Below, in pieces: positions 57,907 through 64,000 of a DNA stretch of 64,000 nucleotides. This stretch comes from Streptomyces genisteinicus (GTDB lineage: Bacteria > Actinomycetota > Actinomycetes > Streptomycetales > Streptomycetaceae). The DNA lies in contig NZ_CP060825.1 in the NCBI RefSeq assembly GCF_014489615.1, positions 7,362,001 through 7,426,000 of the forward strand, given 5' to 3'. Under the pieces are notes generated by a model. It ran no database searches, was not told the DNA's origin, and worked only from the letters and a program-made list of their open reading frames with translations. Made by a program: the position numbers and the translations under genes. Numbering within the stretch: position 1 is the first letter of the stretch; each line of letters opens with the position of its first letter.

Positions 57907-58862
57907 ACACCCGGCGCAACCACGGCCCGCTCGCCCGCAGGGCGCTGCTCGCCGCTGCCGTCGCCGCCTCCGCGGGAGGCACGGCCGCCGCCGCGCACGG
58001 CACGGCGGGCCCGGCCGCAGGCGTCCCGGACCCCCCGGGGACCACCCCCGCCCCCGAGCCCGCGCCGGCCCCCGTACCGGCGACGGAGCCGACGACCCCG
58101 GACCCGGCCGGCGGCGCCCGCGGACCCGGTCAGGGGACCGGTGAACCGCCCTTCGCGGCCGACCCGGTGTGCTTCCGCGCCCGGTTCCCCGACGACGGGC
58201 TCGTCACCAACGAGTACGCCTTCCGCCGGCCCGACGACCCGCACGCCCGGACCCATCCCGACTGGGACGTCACCAGCGGTTCGCTCTTCGCCCGCTGGAC
58301 CTACGGCTGGACGGGCGTCCCCGACGACCGCTCGCCCGACGCCGGTTCGGCCGGCGGCACCGGCTCGTGCGTCTTCCGCCTGGTCACCCGCCGACGGGAC
58401 CTCGAGGACGTCGCCGTCACCTTCCGCGCCCTGGTCGAACCCCCGGTAGCCACCCCGGGAACCCGCGAGCGGGACTGGGACGGCGCGCACCTGTGGCTGC
58501 GCTACCGCAGCCCCCAGGAGCTGTACGCGCTGAGCTTCCGCCGCCGCGACGGCATCGTGGTGCTCAAGCGCAAGAGTCCCGGCGAGCCGGGCGGCGAGGG
58601 GGTCTACCGCACGCTCGCCCAGACCAGACACCCCGTCCCGTACGGGCGGTGGCACCGCGTCAGCGCCCAGGCGCGCTCCGTCAGAGGCGGTGTGCTGCTC
58701 CGTCTCGCCGTGAACGGCCGCCTGGTGCTGCGGACGGTCGACACCACGCCGGGAGCGCTGCGCGGCCCCGGCGGCGTCGGCCTGCGCGGGGACAACACCT
58801 CCCTGGTGTTCGACCGGTTCACGGTGCGCGAGCCGCGCCTGCCCGGACTCGGGCACGACTGA
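57903..58862 (+). CDS. Secreted LamG-like beta-sandwich protein
   Basis: The 319-residue precursor has a twin-Arg-like N-terminus (MNTRRNHGPLARRALLAAAVAA), an Ala-rich cleavage region, and a Pro/Thr/Ala linker of about 50 residues. The globular domain (about 85-310) ends with a concanavalin-like half: HLWLRYRSPQELYALSFRRRDG, YGRWHRVSAQARSVRGGVLLRLAVNGR, GVGLRGDNTSLVFDRFTV. It may bind, trim or lyse the polymer made by this operon; similar folds occur in carbohydrate-binding modules and alginate-lyase-like enzymes. Catalytic residues are not recognised. It is the last gene of the operon. Confidence 0.75.
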   Translation: MNTRRNHGPLARRALLAAAVAASAGGTAAAAHGTAGPAAGVPDPPGTTPAPEPAPAPVPATEPTTPDPAGGARGPGQGTGEPPFAADPVCFRARFPDDGLVTNEYAFRRPDDPHARTHPDWDVTSGSLFARWTYGWTGVPDDRSPDAGSAGGTGSCVFRLVTRRRDLEDVAVTFRALVEPPVATPGTRERDWDGAHLWLRYRSPQELYALSFRRRDGIVVLKRKSPGEPGGEGVYRTLAQTRHPVPYGRWHRVSAQARSVRGGVLLRLAVNGRLVLRTVDTTPGALRGPGGVGLRGDNTSLVFDRFTVREPRLPGLGHD

Positions 58863-58991
58863 CGGCCCCCGCGGCCGCGGCCCCGCACGGCTGCGCCGCA
58901 CCCGCCCCGGTGCCGGTCCGCCCGCCGCACCGCGCAACGTCGCGCCTGACCGGTCCCGCCCCTGTGCCGCGGCCCTCTCCGGCGTCCGTCG

Positions 58992-59003
58992 GAGAGCGCT
59001 CTA
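58992..59003. promoter_or_regulatory. Candidate LacI-type operator
   Basis: AGAGCGCTCT is a 10-bp palindrome within GGAGAGCGCTCTA, about 35 bases before the LacI start. It has the centre (AGCGCT) typical of LacI/CebR-type operators, so autoregulation is likely. Confidence 0.5.
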
Positions 59004-59037
59004 TGCCTCTGGCCGGGCAGAACGCTAGGGTGCGGGC

Positions 59038-60078
59038 ATGAACAGACAGGTCCCGACACTGGAGGACGTGGCCCGCGAGGCCGGTGTCTCACGGGCGACG
59101 GTGTCCCGGGTCATCAACGGGATCCGCAACGTCGACCCGCACATCCAGGACTCCGTGCGCCGGGCCGTCGAACGCACCGGGTACGCCCCCAACCGGGCCG
59201 CGCGGTCGCTGGTCACCCGCCGGGCCGAGACGATCGCGCTGATCGTCTCCGGTGCGGGCGACGCCTCCGAGGAGGAGCAGGACGCCTTCGCGGCCCGGGT
59301 GTTCGCCGACCCCTTCTTCGGCCGGGTCGTGAGCGGCGTGGTCGGCTTCCTGCGGGGTCGGTCGATGCACCCGGTGCTGATGTTCGCCGAGACGGAGGCC
59401 GCCCGCGACCAGGTGCTCGCCTACCTCCGGCAGGGCAGCGCCGACGGGGCGCTCGTCGTGTCCACCCACGCGGACGACCCGCTGCCGGGGATGCTGGCCG
59501 CCGCCCGGCTGCCCGCCGTGCTGTTCGCCCGGCCCGCGCACCCCGTCCCGCTCAGCTACGTCGACCTCGCGCACCGGGACGGCGCACGGCTTGCCGCCGA
59601 CCACCTCCTCGACCGCGGCTGCCGCCGCGTCGGCACGGTCTGCGGACCGCAGGACGTGCCCGCGGGCCGGGAGCGCCTCGCCGGGTTCCGGGACGCGCTC
59701 GCCCGGCGCGGCCACCCGCACGTGCCCGTCGCGGAAGGCGGGTTCACCCTGGCCAGCGGTGCCGCGGCGATGATCCGCCTGCTGGACGAGCACCCCGGTG
59801 TCGACGGGGTGTTCGCCGCCAACGACCTGATGGCCCAGGGCGTCTGCCAGGTGCTGGGGGAGCGGGGGCTGCGGGTACCGGAGGACGTGGCGGTCGTCGG
59901 CTTCGACGACTCCAGCGCCGCCACCGCGTGCCGCCCGCCGCTGACGACCGTGCGGCAGCCGGTGGAACGCATGGCGTCCGCGATGGCGGAACTGCTGGAC
60001 GAGCACATCCGCGGTGTGCGGACCGAGCCCACCTCGCTCGTGTTCGATCCCGAACTGGTCGTCCGCGCCTCCGCCTGA
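59038..60078 (+). CDS. LacI-family transcriptional regulator
   Basis: The 346-residue protein has an N-terminal LacI helix-turn-helix and hinge (VPTLEDVAREAGVSRATVSRVINGIRNVDPHIQDSVRRAVERTGYAPNRAARSL). A sugar-binding core follows, with FGRVVSGVVGFLRGRSMHPVLMFAE, VDGVFAANDLMAQGV, and DVAVVGFDDSSAATACRPPLTTVRQP. It converges on the beta-glucosidase/ABC operon and is its likely repressor, comparable to CebR. The inducer would be a beta-glucoside or cello-oligosaccharide by context only. The start ATG 59038 sits just after a palindromic operator candidate. Confidence 0.92.
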   Translation: MNRQVPTLEDVAREAGVSRATVSRVINGIRNVDPHIQDSVRRAVERTGYAPNRAARSLVTRRAETIALIVSGAGDASEEEQDAFAARVFADPFFGRVVSGVVGFLRGRSMHPVLMFAETEAARDQVLAYLRQGSADGALVVSTHADDPLPGMLAAARLPAVLFARPAHPVPLSYVDLAHRDGARLAADHLLDRGCRRVGTVCGPQDVPAGRERLAGFRDALARRGHPHVPVAEGGFTLASGAAAMIRLLDEHPGVDGVFAANDLMAQGVCQVLGERGLRVPEDVAVVGFDDSSAATACRPPLTTVRQPVERMASAMAELLDEHIRGVRTEPTSLVFDPELVVRASA

Positions 60079-60138
60079 CGCTCCGCCGGCTCCGGGCACG
60101 GCCCCCGTCACCGCCTCCGGCGCGCGGGGGAGAGGGAG

Positions 60139-60159
60139 CCGGGGCCCGCCGGGCCCCGG
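60139..60159 (+). terminator. Hairpin terminator of the LacI gene
   Basis: A 9-bp stem (60139-60147 with 60151-60159) with a 3-base loop follows the LacI stop by 60 bases. The remaining 60160-60412 spacer up to the convergent beta-glucosidase gene is GC-rich, with further short inverted repeats near 60165-60200 and no gene. Confidence 0.65.
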
Positions 60160-60412
60160 AGGACGGGGACCGGGCGGGCCCCGGCGTGCCGGGCCCCCGG
60201 ATCGGCGTACCGGGAGCCCGGCGGACCGGGAGGACCTGCGGGTCAGGGCGGCCGGTGCTTCTCGTCGAGGCCCGCGCCGCGGTGCGGCCTGGTCCCGTCG
60301 TCCGAACGTGCCCTGACAGGGGGCGGAGGTGCCGTGCGCGGACCCGCCGACGGGCCGGGCCTCCCCGAGGGAAGGGCCGGCCCGCCGCCCCGGCGGACCG
60401 GGCCCGGACGCG

Positions 60413-61786
60413 TCAGGCCGCGTGGTGAGCGCTCTCCGAAGCGGTCCGGTGCTCGCGGATGACCTCCGCGTAGCCGCGCCCGCTGCCCTTCACGGTGCGC
60501 GCCTGGGTCTTGTAGTCGACGTGGACGAGGCCGAACCGCTTGTCGTAGCCGTACGCCCACTCGAAGTTGTCCAGCAGGGACCAGGCGTAGTAGCCCTTCA
60601 GCGGCGCACCCCTGCGGGCGGCGCTCGCGCAGGCGGCGAGGTGCCCGAGCAGGTAGTCCCTGCGTTCGGGGTCGTCGACGGTGCCGTCGGCGCCCACCAC
60701 GTCCGGGTAGGCGGAGCCGTTCTCGGTGACGTACAGCCGCCGGGCGCCGTACTCCTCGGTGAGCCGCATCAGCAGGGTCTCGATGCCCTCGGCCTCGATC
60801 TCCCAGTCCATGCCGGTGCGCGGCACGCCGAGCCGGCGGACCTGCCGTGCGTACGGCGCCGGGCCGGCCGGGTCGTCGGCGACGACCGCCGGGAAGTAGT
60901 AGTTGAGCCCCAGCCAGTCGAGCGGGCCCCCGATGGTCTCCAGGTCGCCGTCGCGCACCGGCAGGTCCACGCCGTACAGCTCGACCATGTCCTCGGGGAA
61001 GCCCCGGCCGTGCACCGGGTCGAGCCACCAGCGGTTGGTGTGGCCGTCCATCCGCCGGGCGGCCGCCACGTCCTCGGGCCGGTCGGAGGCGGGCGCCACC
61101 GTCGAGAGGTTGTTGACGATGCCGACCTGCGCGCCGGGCGCCGCCGCGCGGATCGCCTGCGCGGCGAGACCGTGCCCGAGCAGCAGGTGGTAGGAGGCGC
61201 GCACGGCGGTGGGCAGGTCGGTCAGGCCGGGTGCCATCCGGCCCTCCAGATGGCCGATCCACGCCGAGCACAGCGGCTCGTTGAGGGTCGCCCACTGGGT
61301 GACGCGGTCGCCGAGCCGCTCGGCGAGGGCCCCGGCGTACGCGGCCAGGTGGTGGGCGGTGTCCCGCTCCGGCCAGCCGCCCCGGTCCTGGAGCACCTGG
61401 GGCAGGTCCCAGTGGTAGACGGTCAGGCTCGGCGCGATGCCCGCCTCCAGCAGGCCGTCCACCAGCCGGTCGTAGAAGTCCAGCCCCCGGTCGTCGGCCG
61501 GACCGTCGCCGCCGGGCACGACGCGGGGCCAGGCGGCGGAGAAGCGGTAGGCGTTGGTGCCCAGCTCCTTCATCAGCGCGATGTCCTCGCGCCAGCGGTG
61601 GTAGTGGTCGCAGGCGGTGTCGCCGTGATCGTCGTTGTCGATCTTCCCGGGGGTGTGGGAGAACGTGTCCCAGATCGACGGGGAGCGGCCGTCCTCGGCG
61701 ACGGCCCCCTCGATCTGGTACGCCGATGTGGCGGTGCCCCAGGCGAAGTCGTGCGGGAGCGCGGCGAGGTCGATGGGCTTGGTCAC
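60413..61786 (-). CDS. GH1 beta-glucosidase
   Basis: The 457-residue glycoside hydrolase family 1 enzyme has FAWGTATSAYQIEGA near the N-terminus, acid/base Glu170 in TLNEP, nucleophile Glu355 in YVTENG, and the end WSLLDNFEWAYGYDKRFGLVHVD. It is cytoplasmic (no signal peptide). GTG 61786 follows AAGGAC. It is the last gene of a sugar ABC operon (binding protein, two permeases, hydrolase), so it presumably hydrolyses the imported beta-glucoside. The ABC ATPase is not encoded here; Streptomyces sugar importers commonly share MsiK. Confidence 0.95.
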   Translation of the reverse strand: MTKPIDLAALPHDFAWGTATSAYQIEGAVAEDGRSPSIWDTFSHTPGKIDNDDHGDTACDHYHRWREDIALMKELGTNAYRFSAAWPRVVPGGDGPADDRGLDFYDRLVDGLLEAGIAPSLTVYHWDLPQVLQDRGGWPERDTAHHLAAYAGALAERLGDRVTQWATLNEPLCSAWIGHLEGRMAPGLTDLPTAVRASYHLLLGHGLAAQAIRAAAPGAQVGIVNNLSTVAPASDRPEDVAAARRMDGHTNRWWLDPVHGRGFPEDMVELYGVDLPVRDGDLETIGGPLDWLGLNYYFPAVVADDPAGPAPYARQVRRLGVPRTGMDWEIEAEGIETLLMRLTEEYGARRLYVTENGSAYPDVVGADGTVDDPERRDYLLGHLAACASAARRGAPLKGYYAWSLLDNFEWAYGYDKRFGLVHVDYKTQARTVKGSGRGYAEVIREHRTASESAHHAA

Positions 61787-61832
61787 GGACGTCCTTTCAG
61801 ACAGGGGAGGGGGGCGCCGGTGCGGCGGGGGG

Positions 61833-62708
61833 TCACTTGACCGCCCCGGCGGTCAGCCCGGTCACCAGGTAGCGCTGGAGCAGCAGGAAGCCGGCCACCA
61901 CCGGGATGCTGACGACGAGCGAGGCGGCCATGATCTGGTTCCAGTACACGTCGTTCTGGGTGGAGTAGCCCTGGAGGCCGACGGCGAGGGTGCGGGTCGT
62001 CTCGTTGGTCATCACGGAGGCGAACAGCACCTCGCCCCACGCGGTCATGAACGCGTAGACCGCCACCGCCACGATGCCGGGGATGGCGGCGGGCACCACC
62101 ACCCGGAACAGCGCGCCGAGCGGACCGCAGCCGTCGACGGTCGCCGCCTCGTCGAGGTCGCGCGGCACGGACTCGAAGTACCCGATCAGCATCCAGATCG
62201 AGAACGGCAGCGAGAAGGTCAGATAGGTGAGGATCAGGCCGCCGCGCGAGCCGAAGAGGGCGATGCCGGTGGCGTTGCCGATGTTCACGTAGATGAGGAA
62301 GAGCGGCAGCAGGAACAGGATGCCGGGGAACATCTGGGTGGAGAGCACGGTCACCGTGAACACCCGCTTGCCGCGGAAGCTGTAGCGGCTCACCGCGTAC
62401 GCGGCGAACACCGCGATCACGACCGAGCACACCGTCGCCGCGCCGGCCACGATCAGCGAGTTGACGAAGTAGTCGGCCAGCGGCACCGTCTCCCAGATGT
62501 CGAAGTAGGGCCGGATCGTCAGCCCGCTGGGAATCCAGCGGAACTCGCCGGTGACGTCCTGGAGCGGCTTGAGCGAGCTGGAGACCATCACGAACACCGG
62601 CAGCGCGACGAATGCCGCGAGCAGTGTCAGGAAGATCCGCCGCGACCACACGAAGGAGCGGGGCGCGGCCATCGGCGAGCGCGCGGTGCGGGGGGCGTGA
62701 CTAGACAT
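61833..62708 (-). CDS. Sugar ABC transporter permease (MalG type)
   Basis: The 291-residue permease has six membrane segments, ALPVFVMVSSSLKPLQDV near the start and the EAA loop DLDEAATVDGCGPLGALFRVVVP. It overlaps the MalF-type gene by 8 bases and precedes the beta-glucosidase gene by 46 bases. Confidence 0.94.
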   Translation of the reverse strand: MSSHAPRTARSPMAAPRSFVWSRRIFLTLLAAFVALPVFVMVSSSLKPLQDVTGEFRWIPSGLTIRPYFDIWETVPLADYFVNSLIVAGAATVCSVVIAVFAAYAVSRYSFRGKRVFTVTVLSTQMFPGILFLLPLFLIYVNIGNATGIALFGSRGGLILTYLTFSLPFSIWMLIGYFESVPRDLDEAATVDGCGPLGALFRVVVPAAIPGIVAVAVYAFMTAWGEVLFASVMTNETTRTLAVGLQGYSTQNDVYWNQIMAASLVVSIPVVAGFLLLQRYLVTGLTAGAVK

Positions 62709-63714
62709 GGGAGACCTTCCTCCCTCGGGAGGTGAAGAACAGGTACACGCCCGTCACCAGCAGCAGGAAGCCGAGCAGCAGTACGGACATGGCCGCTCCG
62801 GTGCCGAAGTTCCAGGTGGCGAACGACGACTGGTAGATGTGCACGGAGATGAGGTCCGCCGCCTCCGGTGCCGCCTTTCCGAACAGCACGAAGGGCGTGT
62901 TGAAGTCGTTGAAGGTCCACAGGAAGAGCACCAGTACGAGGACCTGGTTGACCGGGGCCAGCGACGGCAGGGTGATGCGCCGGATCTGCTGCCACACGCC
63001 GGCGCCGTCCAGGGCGGCGGCCTCGTACAGCTCCTTCGGGATGTTCTGGAGTCCGGCCATGACGATCAGGAAGGCGAACGGCCAGCCCTTCCACACCGAG
63101 ACGGTGAGCAGGGCGATGAAGCTGTTGTCCCCGATCAGCCAGAACGGCCGCCCGTCGGTGAGCCCGAGCTGGTCGGTCAGGACGTGGTTGATCAGGCCGT
63201 TGTCCCGCTGGAACATGAACGCCCAGGTGATCACCGCCGCGTACACGGGCAGCGCGTACGGCACCAGGAACAGGGCGCGCAGCAGGCCGCGCCCGGCGAA
63301 CGTCTCCTGCATGTACACGGCCGCCGTGGTGCCGAGCAGCCAGCACAGGCCGACGGACAGGACGGTGAACAGGCAGGTGATCCAGAAGGAGTGGAGCAGT
63401 CCCCGGCCCACGGGGGCGTCGAAGTCGACGGCGACGGAGAAGTTGTCGAACGCCGTCCACGGCGCCGCCGTCCAGTCCCGCAGGTAGAACTGCGTGAGCT
63501 CCTTGAAGCTCATGACGAAGCCGATGACGATCGGGACCAGGTGGACGAGCAGTTCCAGCGCGAGCGCGGGCAGGAGCAGGAGGTACGGCAGTCCGATGCG
63601 GCGGAGCCGCCCGGGGCGGCGCGGGCCTCGCGCCGTCCCGGGGGCCTTCCCCCGCACCCCGGCCTGTCCGGCCGGTGTGCTGATGGTGGTGGTCATGGCA
63701 GAAGCACCGCTCAC
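62701..63714 (-). CDS. Sugar ABC transporter permease (MalF type)
   Basis: Of 337 residues, the first 45 are a Gly/Arg/Pro-rich cytoplasmic tail, then come six or more membrane segments (YLLLLPALALELLVHLVPIVIGF) and the EAA loop ELYEAAALDGAGVWQQIRRITLP. The start is GTG 63714, overlapping the binding-protein stop by 4 bases; ATG 63696 is an alternative. Confidence 0.93.
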   Translation of the reverse strand: MSGASAMTTTISTPAGQAGVRGKAPGTARGPRRPGRLRRIGLPYLLLLPALALELLVHLVPIVIGFVMSFKELTQFYLRDWTAAPWTAFDNFSVAVDFDAPVGRGLLHSFWITCLFTVLSVGLCWLLGTTAAVYMQETFAGRGLLRALFLVPYALPVYAAVITWAFMFQRDNGLINHVLTDQLGLTDGRPFWLIGDNSFIALLTVSVWKGWPFAFLIVMAGLQNIPKELYEAAALDGAGVWQQIRRITLPSLAPVNQVLVLVLFLWTFNDFNTPFVLFGKAAPEAADLISVHIYQSSFATWNFGTGAAMSVLLLGFLLLVTGVYLFFTSRGRKVSHV

Positions 63715-64000
63715 TGCCCGGCCATCTGCTGCTGAGCCTTGGTCAGCTCGGCCTCGACGTCCGCTTCGGTGGGCTGCTTGCCGGACGCCGCCTGGGCGAA
63801 GAGGTTCTTCACGGCGGTGCCGACGGCGGTCTCGAACTGCGACTCGTCGGGCACCTGCGGCAGGGGGGCCGCGCTGGTGGCGAGGGTGTCGCGGAGCACC
63901 TTGAGCTCGGGCCGGTCGAACGCCGGGTCGCTCTGGGCCGCCTTGACCGGCGGGATGGAGCCGTAGGTCGAGCAGAGGTGCTTCTGCTCCTCGTCGCTGG
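63711..64000 (-). CDS. Sugar ABC transporter substrate-binding protein, C-terminal part
   Basis: Only the last 95 or so residues are in the window, running from the right edge to the stop at 63711. The sequence (DPAFDRPELKVLRDTLATSA, then PQVPDESQFETAVGTAVKNLFAQA and an Ala/Gln-rich C-terminal helix) matches the end of MalE/CebE-type extracellular binding proteins. It is the first gene of the sugar operon, and the operon promoter lies beyond the window. Confidence 0.85.
   Translation of the reverse strand, partial: SDEEQKHLCSTYGSIPPVKAAQSDPAFDRPELKVLRDTLATSAAPLPQVPDESQFETAVGTAVKNLFAQAASGKQPTEADVEAELTKAQQQMAGQ

Noticed and set aside
1..64000. Secondary-metabolite gene cluster, prophage or integrated element
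   Set aside because: The P450, LAL regulator and methyltransferases are scattered without PKS, NRPS or terpene enzymes, and no integrase, transposase or attachment site was recognised.

Overview
The window reads as part of a Streptomyces (or close relative) chromosome. Base composition is very GC-rich, third codon positions are almost always G or C, GTG starts are frequent, and many genes overlap by 4 bases (GTGA or ATGA). Actinobacterial families are present, including a WhiJ-type regulator set, DUF397, DUF574 methyltransferase, SpoIIE phosphatase, serpin and a LAL regulator. No rRNA, tRNA, CRISPR array, transposase or phage gene was seen. All assignments were made by reading sequence; no database search was run.

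Layout. Bases 1-5000 hold small unknown genes, a WhiJ-type regulatory trio (anti-sigma-like ATPase, DUF397 peptide, HTH/DUF5753 regulator) with a 14-bp palindrome between the divergent genes, and a DUF574 methyltransferase. Bases 5679-11014 hold the most unusual locus. One 1514-codon frame joins a multi-pass membrane region, GAF-like, PAS, GGDEF and EAL domains to a complete PLP-dependent alpha-oxoamine synthase domain, and it is followed with a 4-base overlap by an NNMT/PNMT-like methyltransferase. Bases 11-19 kb carry two glycosyltransferases, a GH15 enzyme, two cell-envelope or signalling genes (DUF3048 lipoprotein, SpoIIE phosphatase) and a P450. Bases 19.6-22.6 kb carry an NDH-2-like oxidoreductase, a serpin and a small secreted protein. 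Bases 23-31 kb are a complete liv-type ABC transporter operon downstream of a sodium:solute symporter pair and a PucR regulator.

Bases 31.8-37.1 kb hold a large LAL regulator and two tandem secreted cutinase/polyesterase paralogues of the PET-hydrolase type. Bases 37.4-47.7 kb are mixed metabolism: CbiZ, a methyltransferase, an aldo/keto reductase, an ECF sigma factor with a coupled 90-aa partner, DUF2252, a zinc alcohol dehydrogenase, arginine deiminase, a flavin/PNPOx-like protein and a PRC-barrel protein. Bases 47.9-53.1 kb carry LysR/EamA divergent genes, a PLP lyase-like enzyme coupled to a DauR/YheO-type regulator, and a lipoprotein.

Bases 53.3-58.9 kb form a five-gene operon in which every junction is a 4-base overlap: nucleotide-sugar dehydrogenase, membrane family-2 polysaccharide synthase, a 35-aa membrane microprotein, a PgaB-like polysaccharide deacetylase and a secreted beta-sandwich protein. 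It looks like a dedicated exopolysaccharide machine. Bases 59-64 kb hold a LacI regulator converging on a sugar ABC transporter/GH1 beta-glucosidase operon that runs off the window end.

The strongest candidates for something undescribed are the c-di-GMP enzyme/oxoamine-synthase fusion with its coupled methyltransferase, then the five-gene polysaccharide operon with its microprotein, the tandem polyesterases, and several non-coding degenerate tandem repeats with fixed 25- and 31-bp periods.
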